Of a DNA stretch of 64,000 nt, positions 26,501 through 38,943 are shown one piece after another. The stretch comes from Vanessa cardui (taxonomy: Eukaryota; Arthropoda; Insecta; Lepidoptera; Nymphalidae), in contig NC_061154.1 in assembly GCF_905220365.1 (NCBI RefSeq), positions 15,500,001 to 15,564,000 of the forward strand, read 5' to 3'. Each line of letters starts with the position of its first letter. The stretch's first letter is position 1. Both the position numbers and the translations under genes were made by a program. A model generated the notes under the pieces. The model did no database searches. It was not told the origin of the DNA and saw only the letters and a list, made by a program, of their open reading frames with translations.

Positions 26501-26915
26501 TCGAAAGAGATCGAACTGTATAAGGTGTATTACTATCTGACACAGCCAAACTTTGTACTTGCGTACTAATAACTTTTAGAGGTTCACCGTTATTCGAAAC
26601 ACTTTGAGATACGTTTGATTGTGATACAAATGAAGATGGGGCACTAAATGATGCACAAGAAACGAGTGATGGTTGAAAATTTACACAACCTATTTCACCA
26701 TCACTTTGGTCCTGGTTATATTTTTGTCCATTAATGGTATTTGCACTTGAAGTAATATTAAGATGATTTGGAATAACATTTACTAAATTGTTCTGTGATG
26801 ATATTGACGAAACGGACGTCACTAAATGATTTTCAAGCGAACCCACGATCGCGTTTACTGCATTCTCATCAACGTCTATAGACAAAGCTTGCTCTAAAAA
26901 CTCGGCTGACGCCAT
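11513..26915 (-). CDS. Taf4: Transcription initiation factor TFIID subunit 4 (TAF4), complete, 11 exons
   Basis: TAF4 is a core TFIID subunit that pairs with TAF12 through a histone-fold-like region and carries activator contacts through its TAFH domain in the nucleus. Coding exons: 26915-26076, 22636-22472, 20207-20013, 17488-17279, 17103-16960, 16356-16234, 14012-13663, 13519-13324, 12446-12270, 12017-11856 and 11641-11513 with TAG. Phases agree at every junction and sum to 896 residues, close to the roughly 920 of the fly protein. The start is ATG 26915, reading MASAEFLEQALSIDVDENAV. The N-terminal 280 residues are rich in Ser/Asn/Gln/Thr/Val. Exon 2 contains LLLKTENGQYQLLRV; exons 4-5 hold the TAFH domain (FCDRLERLLNASPQPCLIGF, KELVIEG); exons 8-11 hold the conserved C-terminus (HGLEEPSPEV, ANLTALQAIGPRKKPRLDG, FLLEQEKETSHS). 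Exon 3 has a QM-repeat (SQMASQMSGQMTNQMPGQM). Confidence 0.96.
13078..13178 (-). mobile_element. Truncated, diverged SINE 3' end
   Basis: On the minus strand this reads GTGGTGGAATACGTTCCAAA, then AGAGGCCTTTTCTCAGTGGG, then ACAGGCTGTTACTTTACT. That is the 3' half of the same tRNA-derived SINE found intact at 47325-47643. It lies in the TAF4 intron between exons 13519-13324 and 12446-12270, in the gene's orientation, and is clearly older than the intact copy. Confidence 0.8.
14013..16233. other. TAF4 intron (2.2 kb), no other feature
   Basis: AT-rich intron between the proline-rich exon and exon 14012-13663. The open frames at 14259-14558, 14936-15229 and 15880-16275 have no recognisable protein content. 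I see no repeat of note. Confidence 0.6.
16234..16356 (-). CDS. Taf4: Proline-rich exon of TAF4
   Basis: A GC-rich island inside an AT-rich intron. On the minus strand, acceptor GGCAG precedes 16356 and donor GTTTGT follows 16234. The 123 nt are exactly 41 codons in phase 0, joining in frame to exon 17103-16960 (ends NIPM) and exon 14012-13663 (starts QKPPPKAG). The peptide begins LDDEGSSSPTLTPLLPP and ends PVNITVQSVAQ. No stop occurs in this phase. The phase fit, composition and splice sites support an exon; the poor donor (GTTTGT) makes alternative inclusion plausible. Confidence 0.8.
17279..17488 (-). CDS. Taf4: TAF4 exon carrying most of the TAFH/NHR1 domain
   Basis: TAFH (nervy homology region 1) binds hydrophobic motifs of activators such as E-proteins. 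On the minus strand the exon encodes KEKCRNFLANLLDL, then VERNVRNLIQELIDAQVEP, then EEFCDRLERLLNASPQPCL and ends GFLK. The domain continues in exon 17103-16960 with KSLPLLRQSLVIKELVIEG. The acceptor is TTCTCAG before 17488 and the donor is GTAAGT after 17279. It is 70 codons, phase 0. Confidence 0.95.
17489..20012. other. TAF4 intron (2.5 kb), nothing further recognised
   Basis: AT-rich, with no open frame of protein-like composition and no repeat I can name. An apparent ATG open frame at 17524-17246 overlaps the TAFH exon but reads through its acceptor. Confidence 0.55.
20664..20832 (+). mobile_element. Degenerate dispersed lepidopteran repeat (possibly Helitron-derived)
   Basis: Contains GCGAAAGTAACTCTGTAAAT, then CCACTGGACCGATTTCGAT, AAATTTGGTATGC and a trailing GCGTGGAAAGCCGCAGAC. 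I recognise this order from a very common repeat of moth and butterfly genomes. The family assignment (non-autonomous Helitron) is from memory and uncertain. It lies in the TAF4 intron between exons 22636-22472 and 20207-20013. Confidence 0.5.
22637..26075. other. First TAF4 intron (3.4 kb)
   Basis: AT-rich with no additional exon recognised between the 280-codon first exon and exon 22636-22472. Candidate open frames such as 24261-24626 and 25431-25634 look like chance frames. Confidence 0.55.
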
Positions 26916-27765
26916 TTTATATTAATCGGCGGATGTAGCTAGCGATGCCCTTGTCTTAGGCAAACCGGTAAAATATAATTGAAAGCGGTTTTCATTTTTT
27001 TTTTTTCAAAATAAAAACAATAGAATTATATAAAAATTAACTGATTTTTAAGAGTAATTATTTAAATATTTTATGATTTATTTTACAATTAACAAACTTT
27101 ATTAAAAAATTACAGATTAAACAAAAGATTGGATTTTATGTAGAAAATTGATAAAATTACTAAATGTTTTTCGTTTTTATTTGTAAACAATCTTTAATTG
27201 ATGCTTATAAATCAAACAAATTACTTAACAAAGCTGTCACTACACGTTGGTCGTTGGGTCAGTTTGCTACGGTGATAAAATATTTAATATTTAGGTGATT
27301 TAATATTCATTTAATAGTTACAAAATATTTTATTAACATTTAATTTAATAGTTACAAAGTTCGTGCATCGGTGCACTATCCTACTTAGTTCATTGGTCCG
27401 CCTTAAGATTGGCTAACTTGGCCAAAATTGTTTGTAATCATTATTATAACAAAATTCTTAAAAATAAATAGTTATTGGTATTCTTATTTAATTATTAAAA
27501 ATATTAAAATATAGATCAAGAGTAGATATTAAATATTGAAGTGATAGTGACATTGATTGATCTTTTAATTATTTAAATTTCTTGTAAGCAATCTAATATA
27601 TTTTACAAATATGAAAGTTTACATGTATGTTTCGCAATTATGTAAAAATAGCTAAACGGTTATGGATTCAAAATCCATTTTGACTAAATAAAAAAGAAAT
27701 ATTATTGATGGATAGTTATTTTTAAAGCAGTTTAGTTGAATCAATAATATATATATATATATTTA

Positions 27766-28545
27766 TGACATAGGTGGTAATCGAGCAGGAGGCTCACCTG
27801 ATGGAAAGTGACTACCACCGCTCTTGGTAATTTGCAACACCAGGGGGATTGCAGGTGCATTGCCGGCATGTGTCGAGATGTGCGAAGGTGAAATTCAGCA
27901 GACGGGATTAATCCGAACAATTCCACGGAAAATTCCCCGTGAAAAATTCGGTAGAAGATGCAGAGTGATCCAACATCTCTACGCAAAGCCAAAGGCTCAA
28001 ATAGATAGGAAATGGCTTGATCGTCGATAGCTCGAGCCGCTCTACTTTGGATACAGTCAAATTGAAGGAGCTTGTACTGGGGAGCACCTGCCCAGAGGTG
28101 AGAGCAGTACTCCATGTGAGGCCGAATTTGCACCTTGTAAAGTTTTAGACGATGGGCCGACGTAAAATACTGTCTCGCCTTGCCGAACCACCGAGCTTTT
28201 TTGAAGCCAAATTGGCTTTGTCTTCCAATTGACCGCGGGACTGAACGATTCTCGAAATATCAACAGCGGCTATCGGGATGTTTTCAAATCGTGGAGATAC
28301 GACAAATTGTGTTTTTTTCGCGGTTAATACGCAAACTTGCGTCTTTTTGGGGTTCAAATGGACTACATTTAGCTGGCCCCAGTTCGTTAAACGAAGACAC
28401 GATTTCAGAGACAAGTTTGTTTCAGTTTTCTTCGACGTTTTCCCGAGAAATATTAGCGCGGCCGGTGTGTAAGGTGTTAACGGTACTGTCGTCTGCATAT
28501 CAGTGAATGTTACTGATTTGCAACAAATCATTGATATGCAGAAGA
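27766..28545 (-). pseudogene. 3' fragment of a jockey-clade LINE (reverse transcriptase C-terminal region)
   Basis: On the minus strand, 28531-28145 encodes NPKKTQVCVLTAKKTQFVV and SRGQLEDKANLASKKLGG. After a frameshift, 28133-27741 encodes IRPHMEYCSHLWAGAPQY and LALRRDVGSLCIFYRIFHG. These are signature motifs after the RT core of jockey-type retrotransposons. A shared 3' end (CATCAGGTGAGCCTCCTGCT) is followed by a TA-rich tail at about 27750. The 5' truncation and frameshift show a dead copy. It lies about 850 bp upstream of the TAF4 start codon, co-oriented with TAF4. Confidence 0.88.
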
Positions 28546-31310
28546 AACAGAGTGGGTGACAGAATATTGCTGATATAATTGTCGAATTGAAGTGTTCTTG
28601 AACACTTTTAATGAAACTTAAAATTAACTCAGTAATAATGAATACAATTTGTGTTTTAAACCAATTTGGTTGTATATAAATATGTTTTTCTTGCTTTTCA
28701 TTTTTTTTCTCTATTTATTTAGTGGTAGCTTTATGCGAGATCATCTAACTTGGAGTACTTACTTTTAACTTTTCATGTATATATTCTTTTACGCATTATT
28801 CTTCCTTTACATAATTATATCAAAGTTATCCTTGTGTTATTTATTAAAATAAATTTAGACTTTCATATTGTGATGTTGTATACAACTGAACTTTCATTTG
28901 CAAGCTATTTTGTGGTTTTAGTTAAAAATATATTTTAATGTGAGCAACATATGCATATTTCCAATAATGCTGCTTTTATTGTATTATTTATTGTAATAAA
29001 TTGTCAATTTTGGTATAGTGTTTGTATAAGCTAAGCCTAAATAAAAATCATCTCCAAGTGTCAAAATCGAAAAGTTGAGGTGTCATGACGATGTTATGAC
29101 ATACTACATAGTACAAACTGACAAGTGGATTCATCGTTGATTCGTTCCTTTCTACCACGAATCAAAACTTGTTTGATTTCTGCCGTAAATAGTAATCTGC
29201 GTCGCAATATTCCTGTTGTGTCATTTAAAAGTTTCCAAGTTGATTGTTGCACCGGTTAAAAGTCTTACCAATTAAATAATCTTTCAAAATGTTCACGACT
29301 AACTAGGTTAGTGTTTTATAAAAGTTAACTTGACGAAGTGGTTTATTTTTAGACATGTATATTTTTATTTTTTGTCTATTGGTATTTCGTGCATAGAATC
29401 AAGAAAAAATAAATGTGAATATGTAAATTAATTTACAGTAACAAAATTTTTATCATATTTACATAATTAGTAAATGGGGGCGTTGCGAATTACTAGTCGA
29501 CTCGAAGTCGCTTCTGAGTTTAACTACAACCTAAATTACAAAATGATTACTTACCTAATATTAAAATAAATTTTCACGCACAAAGTTCTATTCTTCTAAA
29601 AAATTCTAGACTATCTTACTAACTACTTATCATTTACATAATTATAAATTTATAACATTATTTTTATGTTGTTAGAAAACTGGTGGGTAGATAAATTATT
29701 TTAGAACTAAAATACATTTCATATGTTGTTTAGCTTTATATTGGTTGTCTAAATAAAAAATCTCATATTCCTGTACTGTAATTGTTATCACATTACAGAA
29801 ATATGAGATGATCTCTAGATTAGAGTATTATACTACTATTATATCTGCAATATTATTATTATATGCAATAAGAGTGACTTTAAATGTTAATTTTATTCCA
29901 GGTTAATTAAATATTTATTTTATGTAATTATAGTTCCATAAACATGTTATCATTTTTATGTAATATTCTTTCAGAAAAATATGGAGCGATTCCCTCTCAA
30001 GTCCTCCGTATCAAAAATGGGTACTACATATCAATCTGTCTACAAAAAGGTAAAAACAAAAACAGAAATAAGATTCTGTTTCAACATATAAATCAATATA
30101 AAAGTATATTATATATAATCACTATATCATTTGTATTAATGCAATTTCTAATTAAGTAGTGAAATACTTATGACTGATTCATTAAATATAATAATAATCA
30201 TTTGAATAACATTACATAATATTTCATTATTTATGTGTTTATAATATTTTCATCAGATGCTAGAGTCTTAACTTAAAACAATAATTTGACTGAAATTTGT
30301 GAACGAACCAAAGAATCAAAAGATGTTTTTAAATTGATTGATGTGTAATAATTTTTTAAAAGTGATATTTAAGAAATGAAAGCTACTTAAGGAAATTTTA
30401 AAATTACTGAATGACTATGTACAGCTGTTGGTTTTAATGGGATGAAGTTTAGTACACAAATTCTTTATGGAATGTTCTTTTTGATAATTTCACCCCCTAA
30501 GGGGTTTTCTGTTGGTAGAAATATAAAATCAGTATTTTTGACATGTATTGATAATTTACATTTATCTTCTATTCACTCTATAAGGAAATTTGTTATTTTT
30601 TGAGTTATGAATATGGAAGTTGGGCTTTAGGCTTCTGTTTATAAGTAAAAGCCCAATGTTGCTGTGTTTTTGCTGATGAGATATACCACTGTTATTTGTT
30701 ACACAATAATTTCATTGCAAGCACCAATATTGACATAAGCGTAAAACCTAGGTTAGGTTATTTAATTGATTTTAATGAGGCATACTAATAATGAATTCTC
30801 AAACATTATATTAAATCATAAATACATGCGGGATATTTGTTGATTTAAACACAAGCTATGTAGAAGAAGAAATCATTAAAATAATATTAAATAAAAAAAT
30901 ATATAATTTTACACCAATAAAAACTGAACCTGTGTTGTTAAACAAAATATTGAATTAAAACTACCATTATAAAACAAACCGTCAACTTTTAAGCTCCCTT
31001 AGGGATCATTTAAAACAGAGTTAACTGTCCTTTACAAAACAAGTAAACTACCAAAATAAAGTATCTATCTTTAGGACAAAAAAAGAACATATGAATTGTA
31101 CCCAAATATATGAAAAACTTAACTACCTATTCTAAACTATTCAAATAGAAGTTTTATATTTGAAAATATATAAACATTTAAACGACATAATATTATGTAC
31201 GCGAGTTTTCATATCGTTATTTCGTACCTCCTGATTGAATATAAAAATGTCTGAAATATTAAAATAAGCATTATATCTAGCGCATTTTCAATACAATTTT
31301 TAACATAAGT

Positions 31311-31398
31311 CATCATCATCAGCCTGATCTTGTCCACTGCTGGACATAGGCCCCTCCAAGTGCACGCCACTGTGGTCTTTCTCCGACTACTCGCGTCC
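31311..31398 (-). mobile_element. RTE-type LINE 3' end fragment
   Basis: ATCATCATCAGCCTGATCTT followed by GTCCACTGCTGGACATAGGC is the reverse complement of the 3' end of a very abundant lepidopteran RTE family, with its (GAT)n tail at the low-coordinate end. Only about 90 bp remain. Confidence 0.75.
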
Positions 31399-32163
31399 AG
31401 TAAAAAAAATAATTTAACATATGTAAAAGGCCGAAATAAATGTTATTAAAAAATTGTTTTCTCGAGAATTCTGATGGGGTGTCAATTTATTTTATTAATA
31501 ACAACTGGCGCACAAATGAAACATATTCCAAAAAAAATCTTCGATTAATATTACAACATTCATATACTTATATTCGATCGCCAAAAGGCAGTACTTAGTT
31601 CTTCTGGATCGAAGACTGAGAGCAGGGAATAGTGATTGTTTCATACGGCGTCAACTTCTAGGGCAGTGGTGACCACGTATCAAAATGTGGCACGCCTACC
31701 TATTTATAAAAAAAGCAAACAATAAACGGTGCAACCATTATGTTATGGTCCTTACAGAATTTTGAAATTTTAATGACATTTTCTATAACTTATGGAAGTT
31801 TGGGGGAAAATATTTGTTTATGTTTGTATATATGAACTTAGCGGCTCTGATACTGTAAAACTATATATTCTACAAACAAAATTCTCATAGTAACTTCATA
31901 GATTGTAGTAAATTAATTTCAGTTAAATTTAGGTATTGGCAAAACGTTGTTTTTGGGTATCACTTATGGCAGCGAAAACGTGTAAGATACGAGGTCGAAA
32001 ATCGAAAAGTGCTCATCGTAATCATTTAATTAACAATTTCCAAAACGTCCGATAAAAACCCAGGTAAAACTACCAAATTACTGGATTTATAATCTGTATA
32101 GTTATTAGTAAGCGTTATTACAGACGGCCCAACGTGAACACATTACCGCCCAGACGGTAAGAG

Positions 32164-32203
32164 ATTGTAATTCGATCATACATCAATATGATCGAATTAC
32201 AAT
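32164..32203. repeat. Perfect hairpin, 17-bp stem and 6-nt loop
   Basis: Arm ATTGTAATTCGATCATA at 32164-32180 is exactly complementary to 32187-32203, with loop CATCAA. It is isolated in the intergenic desert and could be a remnant of a foldback element or a small-RNA precursor. Confidence 0.6.
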
Positions 32204-35200
32204 ATCTTAGACCTGTCTAAAATATAAATTAAGAGACAATGCTATCCCCATTATAAGTACTCTTTAGATAATTACGACGAATCATTGTCTTAATATTGTA
32301 GCTCCCCAAAAAGTTTCACATTAATTTTATTTCTAATAATATTTAGTTAAAAAAGTAATATCAATAAAGTATTATTAAAATACATTCAATAAAACGAAGT
32401 ATCAAAAAGAACGCGAAGGTTTAAAAATGGCAGTGCTTATGAATAAATGACATTTCACACTTTTAAAGAAATAAAGAAAGAAATACCTAAACGCTGTTAA
32501 GGAATGATAGCAATAAAAATGAAATACAAGTATAAAAGAAAACTTGCGTGAATAGAAATCGAAACCGAAAGTTTTGTGAGTTTTGCACTATTTGTGTATT
32601 ATCTTCAAAGGGAAGCCATACGAGTAAAACTTCTATTGAAAGTATCGAGTTTGAGCATCTCGGAGATATTTTTCTGCGTGTTCTTTTATATTGTTGGCTC
32701 TCGATATTCTTATAAATATATTTTTACGGTAACATATTAGATTCTTGTTAACTGTACATGATGAAATAGGGTGGGTGTTTTCGGTAAATTATGTAATTTA
32801 TTTTACATATCATTGAGGTAAAAACTGTCATTTCAATATTATCTGGCACTTTGATAAATATTTTTTCTGGAACTTTAATGCTAGTATTTGTATATTATAT
32901 ACCAAAAATAGCGATTGTAATTAATTTTTTCCAAAAAACACCAAATATTTATAGCTTTTAATACGAATGAAGTCGTACAAATATAAAGGGTGTTTTTATC
33001 AATATGACGTCACCAAAATAACTGCGGGCGTTTTTGTGGGTATATAAAAGGTTTAAAATTTAATTTTGTGGCAAGAAAAGTTTATTTTGCCGAAATACCC
33101 TATTGTAACACTGTATATTTCGATGTGAGCTCTTTCTTTTTCTTTCAATAGCAAATTTATTGATTGCATTTTCGCCTAAATTATCATTTATAATGTTTTG
33201 GAGTCATAAAAATGATGTTCATATTTTGCCTTCGATTTGTCTCTATTGTTCCCTGGTATGAATGTTCATACGAATTTATTTTCATTGATTCGCTAGTAGC
33301 CGCTGTACTTCTAAATATAATTGTTTTGAAAAACTCAATTTTTATTCAACTTTTCAGCATAATAGAACTCGAATTGTCGTACAACAAACAATGATTTTAT
33401 CGTGCGGTTGTATTAATAAAGTTTTCACAAAGTTACATTTTCATAATATCTTTGCGTGACCTTGTTGCATTTGAAAAAAAAAAAGTATAATCATGACATT
33501 TTTGTAATACATTTTAATTGTAATGATTACACAATGTACTACAGAATACAAATAAGGTCTTTTATGAGTTCACAGTGAGTAAAAGTTAAAACGGCTTCTA
33601 GTCCAAGATCACATCATTAAGTCTAGTGACCAACCTCTGTTGCATAATTAAAACAGAAGAGTTTTTATTACTTAATAGAAATCACTTTAAAATCATCGTG
33701 ACGTAATTAGTCAGTCAGAGTGTATTTATTTTATAACAGTTATGTGTAACATTGGCAATGCGCTGTATATATCCTATTGTCAAATAATGTCGATTAAAGA
33801 TTCAAGTGAATAACAGTCAATTGGCTGTATTCAACTCCATCCGTTGTCAAGTCGATTATTGCATCAATCTGCAATTGCACAGCAAGTGCGAAATAATACA
33901 ATGTAAGGATGTAAACCTTATATAAAATATTTAGGGACTTAAAATCATTCGTCCTTTAAACTGCATATCGTTAGGGCTCGGCATCTTAAATGAAATATTG
34001 TTCATTAGCTCTGGATAAAAATATTTATTGTATTATACCGTTAATTATAAACACTATTTGTAATTACAGGGTGACGTCTGTCAGTATTTAATTACTGACC
34101 TCAGATGTCCGTTCTTTAGTGAGTAGCCATCTGCGCAGGAGACGATATTATCTGATTTTTACAGTCTGATGAGAAAGCAGTCCGATCTAGACTCTCTATT
34201 GATTGTTCCCGAATCAATCAATGTCATAGTGCAAAAGTCTTTCTATCATATACGTTTTTATGTTCTACATAATTCAAAATAGAATTTTTATGCACCCGAG
34301 GATGTGTTTGTTTGATATTTTTTCAGGCAGTAATGTAGCAAGTTATCATATTATTTTTTGTAGGGATTGTTTATGGCCCAAAGAGTATAACATAAGTATA
34401 ATCACCCAAACAACTGCATTGACTCTTTTCTAGTAGACTAAATGAAGCCAGAAGGTAAAAACTACATGCGTTCTTTACATAATAAACGTATTTGATTCTA
34501 AGATATATATAAATCGTATCTTACATTCAATTATAACAAGTTTCCAAATAAATCTAAATTATAACTTTTGCCCTAAGTAAGACATTGTTGATATTTAGTC
34601 ATTTTAAAATGTTTTCTTGAATGCCTACTTGGGTGGAGCTTTAACAAGATTATCTATGTAAATCAAATCTATCTTAATCGAAACTGCATCCATGATTTTT
34701 AATATTAAAAGATAGTCAATAATTACTGCATGTGGCTGTAAATCATTTGTTGCACTACAAAATCTATTGTGGTCTTATCTTGTTCTATAAAATTTTATAT
34801 GAAACTTAATATTTTGTCTAACATAGCAAAATAGACTTTATGCTATATTGTGGAGAATTAATTTTGTTTTGACAGATTAGTGTTGGCTTTGAGCGTTCAT
34901 GTTACATATTAAAGCGATTAAGTTCACATTTGCGGTGAATAGACGTTGACTCTCGTCGATGTGGCTGCACCTCGTAAAGTTATTAATCGCGTACAATACA
35001 CTTAATTTTTGTTGTTAACTACGGTCAGTGATAACAATAGAGTCAATTGTAATATTACACTGGGTATTTAAATGTTTACTTACAGACTCATGGACGGATA
35101 TTTCTCACTGTAAACAGCTTTCATTTATTTCTTTCTGTCACCTTTGATTCGATATACGAAAGAAAAAGACAGAGCATGTTTAAGGCGTGAGTATACGTGA

Positions 35201-38176
35201 AATGTCTTCAATTTACAAGAAATCGATGTTAACTTTCGTATTTAAATATATAACTTTCAGTCATAATTCTGATTGGGATGTCGATGAAAAGTACTTAAAG
35301 AAATTTATTTAAAATAGTGAAAAGTAATACTACGATGCTACCAGACATGAATCAATTGAAACATAATTAACGGTGTTCCTTGTTATTTGTATGTTCTCTG
35401 AAACCCTACGGCCGGCTTATGGGATATCAAATTCATTCGCATGCAATCCCTTTGTCAATATGATCACAGTTTCCAAAATCCATTGATTAAATATTGTTTA
35501 TTTTGATATTTGATTGATACAATTTCAATGCAAAATGTATCAAGGATTATGGTAGGATGTTAATCGGATATTTGTCATCCATTTAATTTATTCGCACCTG
35601 TATGATTAAATAATATTCTACAGAAGGATTATAGAGTATTATTGCGTCAATATTACTTTATTTTTATTTAAAAGTTGAATTCACGAGCTGAATTGCTTGA
35701 TAGTATAACGTGAGGCAATTTATACGAGTAATTGCTTAATCAGTGATCACATGGATACATATCTAAGAATGAAACGATCACTTCCAAGTTATTTCGTTCG
35801 TAGAAAATTATAAAAAATTAAAAAAAAAATTGCGAATAAACCCACAGACACGTTCGCCGTTTCAGTTTAGGATAAAAATAGAAAGTGTATGTTCATAACC
35901 GGTGGTTCTAATTTGACTAGAAATGAATTAGTGTAATACTTATACATTTAATTAATTAATTTAAGTTTGAGATTTTGTTTATATATACTTCAATATAAAC
36001 AACTTTTTTTCTGTCCTCAATAACATTTTATAACTGCTATACCTGAGGGAAATACTTAACTCGTTTTTCTTAGTACGACTATTGTTTGAAAATGACACTA
36101 TTTATTTAATATTTATTTTGAAATTGAATATTAGTTTCTACTTACTTAGGGTACCTCTATACATTTATTTCCTTCCTATACTCAGCAAACACTCCCTTGT
36201 CGGCGCGAAAGGCGCGTAAACGTTGCAAAACGTATTATAGTATTGTCCGGCCTTTTGTGTGAAATTTTCCAAGTTCAAAGAGGTAACGCTGCGGGTTATA
36301 TAATTTATTTTTGAAGTTTGTACGAAGTGTTTATTTCAGTACGAAGTTAGCACTTGAAAAGCCGCATTGTTTCTAGTCTGAATTTAAATACTCGACCTTC
36401 GCTATAAATTCACGTGTTTCCTTCATTGCGGCAACTTGCTTGTTATTTGTATGTAATCATTATTACATATTATGAAATAAATTCCCCCGGCATGTTTGTT
36501 TATTTGAATCAAATCTGCTCAAAAAGATTTTCATACGGAGTGATAAACTAAAGAGGTTTAGATGTAGGTTTGCTTGTAATTCATGTGGTTTGTTGAAATA
36601 TTATGTTGATGTTTATTGAAGATATTGGTCGCCAATATGAAAACTATCAAACCTCTATATGATAGAAACGTTTTATCCTTATTTTACTCGTGCGAATTTG
36701 GGACGATTTAATTTAATCATTATTAAAAATGTAAGGTGTGAAACACCGAGTACGCTGTGAACAGCACTGTATAGATTTGGACTTAAAATTATGATTGAAA
36801 ATTCTACAGAAAGCTACTTATGTTTATGCTATACACTGATTCGATTCAAGTGTTGATATGAGACGGATATTGTGGCCTGGTTTCGTTGAGTTGCTAACAA
36901 TTCTGCAATTATTTAGCTCCCGGTAACTGTTTGCAGAGCACGCATTGGCAAAACCTCTACATTATCTTAATTAATCCCCCTGATCGGCAAACAATTTAGA
37001 TTTACAAATGTATAACAGCGCTTAGCACATACATTAAGTATCAAACATATCTAAGGCAAAATAAGGCAATTCGCAACGGTATTTCGAAAAACTACATATT
37101 CGGAGAGAGTGTCTAATTATACAAGTTTTTAATAAAAATATATTCATATATGTATTTCCATAATCTGTTTTAATAACTGAATAATAAACTTTTTTCAACA
37201 AATCTCGTTTATTAATAATCATAATGTGATATAAATTTGATTTAACAAATTACGAACTGAAGATTTTTGTTCTTATCGACAGGAAAAAAGCGATCTAGCC
37301 TATAAGCCAATTTAGGATCGAATTTTAAATCATATGTATTATTATTTGCTTTACATCATAGGCATTGTATTTTATAAATATAGTAATCTCTTGTACATTG
37401 CGGGATGTTACTTAACTTGGAGAGCCTTATAAAAATGAACATCCTCCGTACTGGTTTTTTATTCTCTTTAAACAAGATGAATACCATTTTTTAATTTGTC
37501 TTAATTTGCATAAATTAAATAGGTGTCAAATACAATTAATTATTTATTTATTTTATTTATTACTCTCAGAGTTATGTATATGTAATTACCAACTCATTTA
37601 ATTTGATACATCGAACTCTAAATATTTGCTCATGTAGCTTGCTCAGTAATTTCCTCTCTGCGTTCAAAATTGCATTTAGTGAAAATCTATTTTGATTTTG
37701 CGTTCCCTTATTACTATCTATCTGTTCATTAATACCGTGAGATTCCAGACATTCTATCGCATTGTTTGGCTTTATCTGAAATGTGATTAACGTTGATCTG
37801 TTTTCGAAAACTAGTGACGTAGAAATATTTTTTAATTTGAGTACATTTGCACTCTTCCAAAGGTTTGGTTATTTCTATAAATAATAAAATAAGAAATCAT
37901 ATGTTTTTTATCGTTAATTCTATTATTTTGATTTAAAAATAATTCTTACTCTCCTTAGCAATATACTTTTAGACTTGTTTCTCGTATAGAGAAGTGTCAG
38001 AATAACATTACAAGAACTAAGTATACTTTTAATACAGGTAGATCGTAGGAAACCATAATTATTGTATTTAATAACTTGACGTGGATTGTTGTCCGATCAT
38101 AACATGTCGGGTGCGTCATAGCACTATCATAGATTTTGCCGGACGCATAACGCCTAACACTTAGCTGTAACTCGTA

Positions 38177-38217
38177 TGCCATACATCAAACTGACAAGTC
38201 ATGTTTGATGTATGGCA
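38177..38217. repeat. Perfect hairpin, 15-bp stem and 11-nt loop
   Basis: Arm TGCCATACATCAAAC at 38177-38191 is exactly complementary to 38203-38217. The intervening TGACAAGTCAT can add a short inner TGA/TCA helix. It lies in a less AT-rich patch about 0.5 kb before the putative CLC promoter. Confidence 0.55.
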
Positions 38218-38639
38218 CGATCCTCGACCCGTAAGACTTACTACCTTATGAATCGCACTCAGGCACGCCCCACGCATAGAGACAGGATGACTACCTACGT
38301 CATATAGTTACTTTTCAGTGTATATATTGTGTTTTTCTTCTCTTTGAATTCTTTACCTCTAACAATTTGTATTTACTTTTAAATCTAGTAAATTATATTA
38401 TATAGAATTATTTTGATTTTGTTTCTTATAAAACACTGTTATCCAGCTAAAAAAAACTGTCGAATGTAATGTATATATTTGATTAATTAAATATTTTTAA
38501 AAACATTATAAAACGTTGAGGTGGCGTCCTAGGCTTGTATAACAAATTTTCTTAATTTATTCCATTTCAAACTATTTACTATGATTCACATTTAGATTAC
38601 GTTTAATACTATTATTATACAAACAATGATGTATACTAT

Positions 38640-38943
38640 TGCCCTAATCCATCGATATTTGTACTCGATATCTTATATCGTGCACGCAACATCACTAGTC
38701 GGTGTGGCGAAAGATGAAACCTTGTTTTATCGATTTTCCGCTTTCGGTATAACATTCAGTCGGGTGAACATTGTGCCCAGCTAACGAACATACCAGTGCT
38801 AAGCGGGTTCAAATAATAAATAACTTCCTGACTCCTAACGAGTCCTACTCGGGTTATTCATGAAAGGATGCAGTTATGTGATTTCGGTGAATAAAAGTCG
38901 AGAAAATTCTGGAAATGCGCGTTGAGATGTGAGTATCGTGAGC
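38640..38943 (+). promoter_or_regulatory. Putative promoter and non-coding first exon of the CLC gene
   Basis: A less AT-rich island ends at the strong donor-like GTGAGTATC (from 38944), after a stretch with only a short upstream frame beginning at an ATG near 38861. Its position 3 kb upstream of the first coding exon with a good acceptor (41896), on the same strand, suggests a 5' UTR exon. No TATA box or initiator is convincing, so this is inference from the donor and composition only. Confidence 0.3.

Larger units (their letters stand above)
28546..38640. other. Intergenic desert between TAF4 and the CLC gene
   Basis: About 10 kb of AT-rich sequence without a recognisable gene. Items seen: an RTE tail (31311-31398), a perfect 17-bp-stem hairpin (32164-32203), a motif shared with 61374-61418 (35129-35176) and a 15-bp-stem hairpin (38177-38217). 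The short open frames (29944-30159, 33212-33394, 37034-37222, 37997-38182) have no protein-like features. Distal 5' exons of the plus-strand CLC gene could hide here. Confidence 0.55.

Noticed and set aside
27824..28506. Plus-strand ORFs at 27824-28030 and 28180-28506
   Set aside because: They are the complementary strand of the jockey-type LINE fragment.
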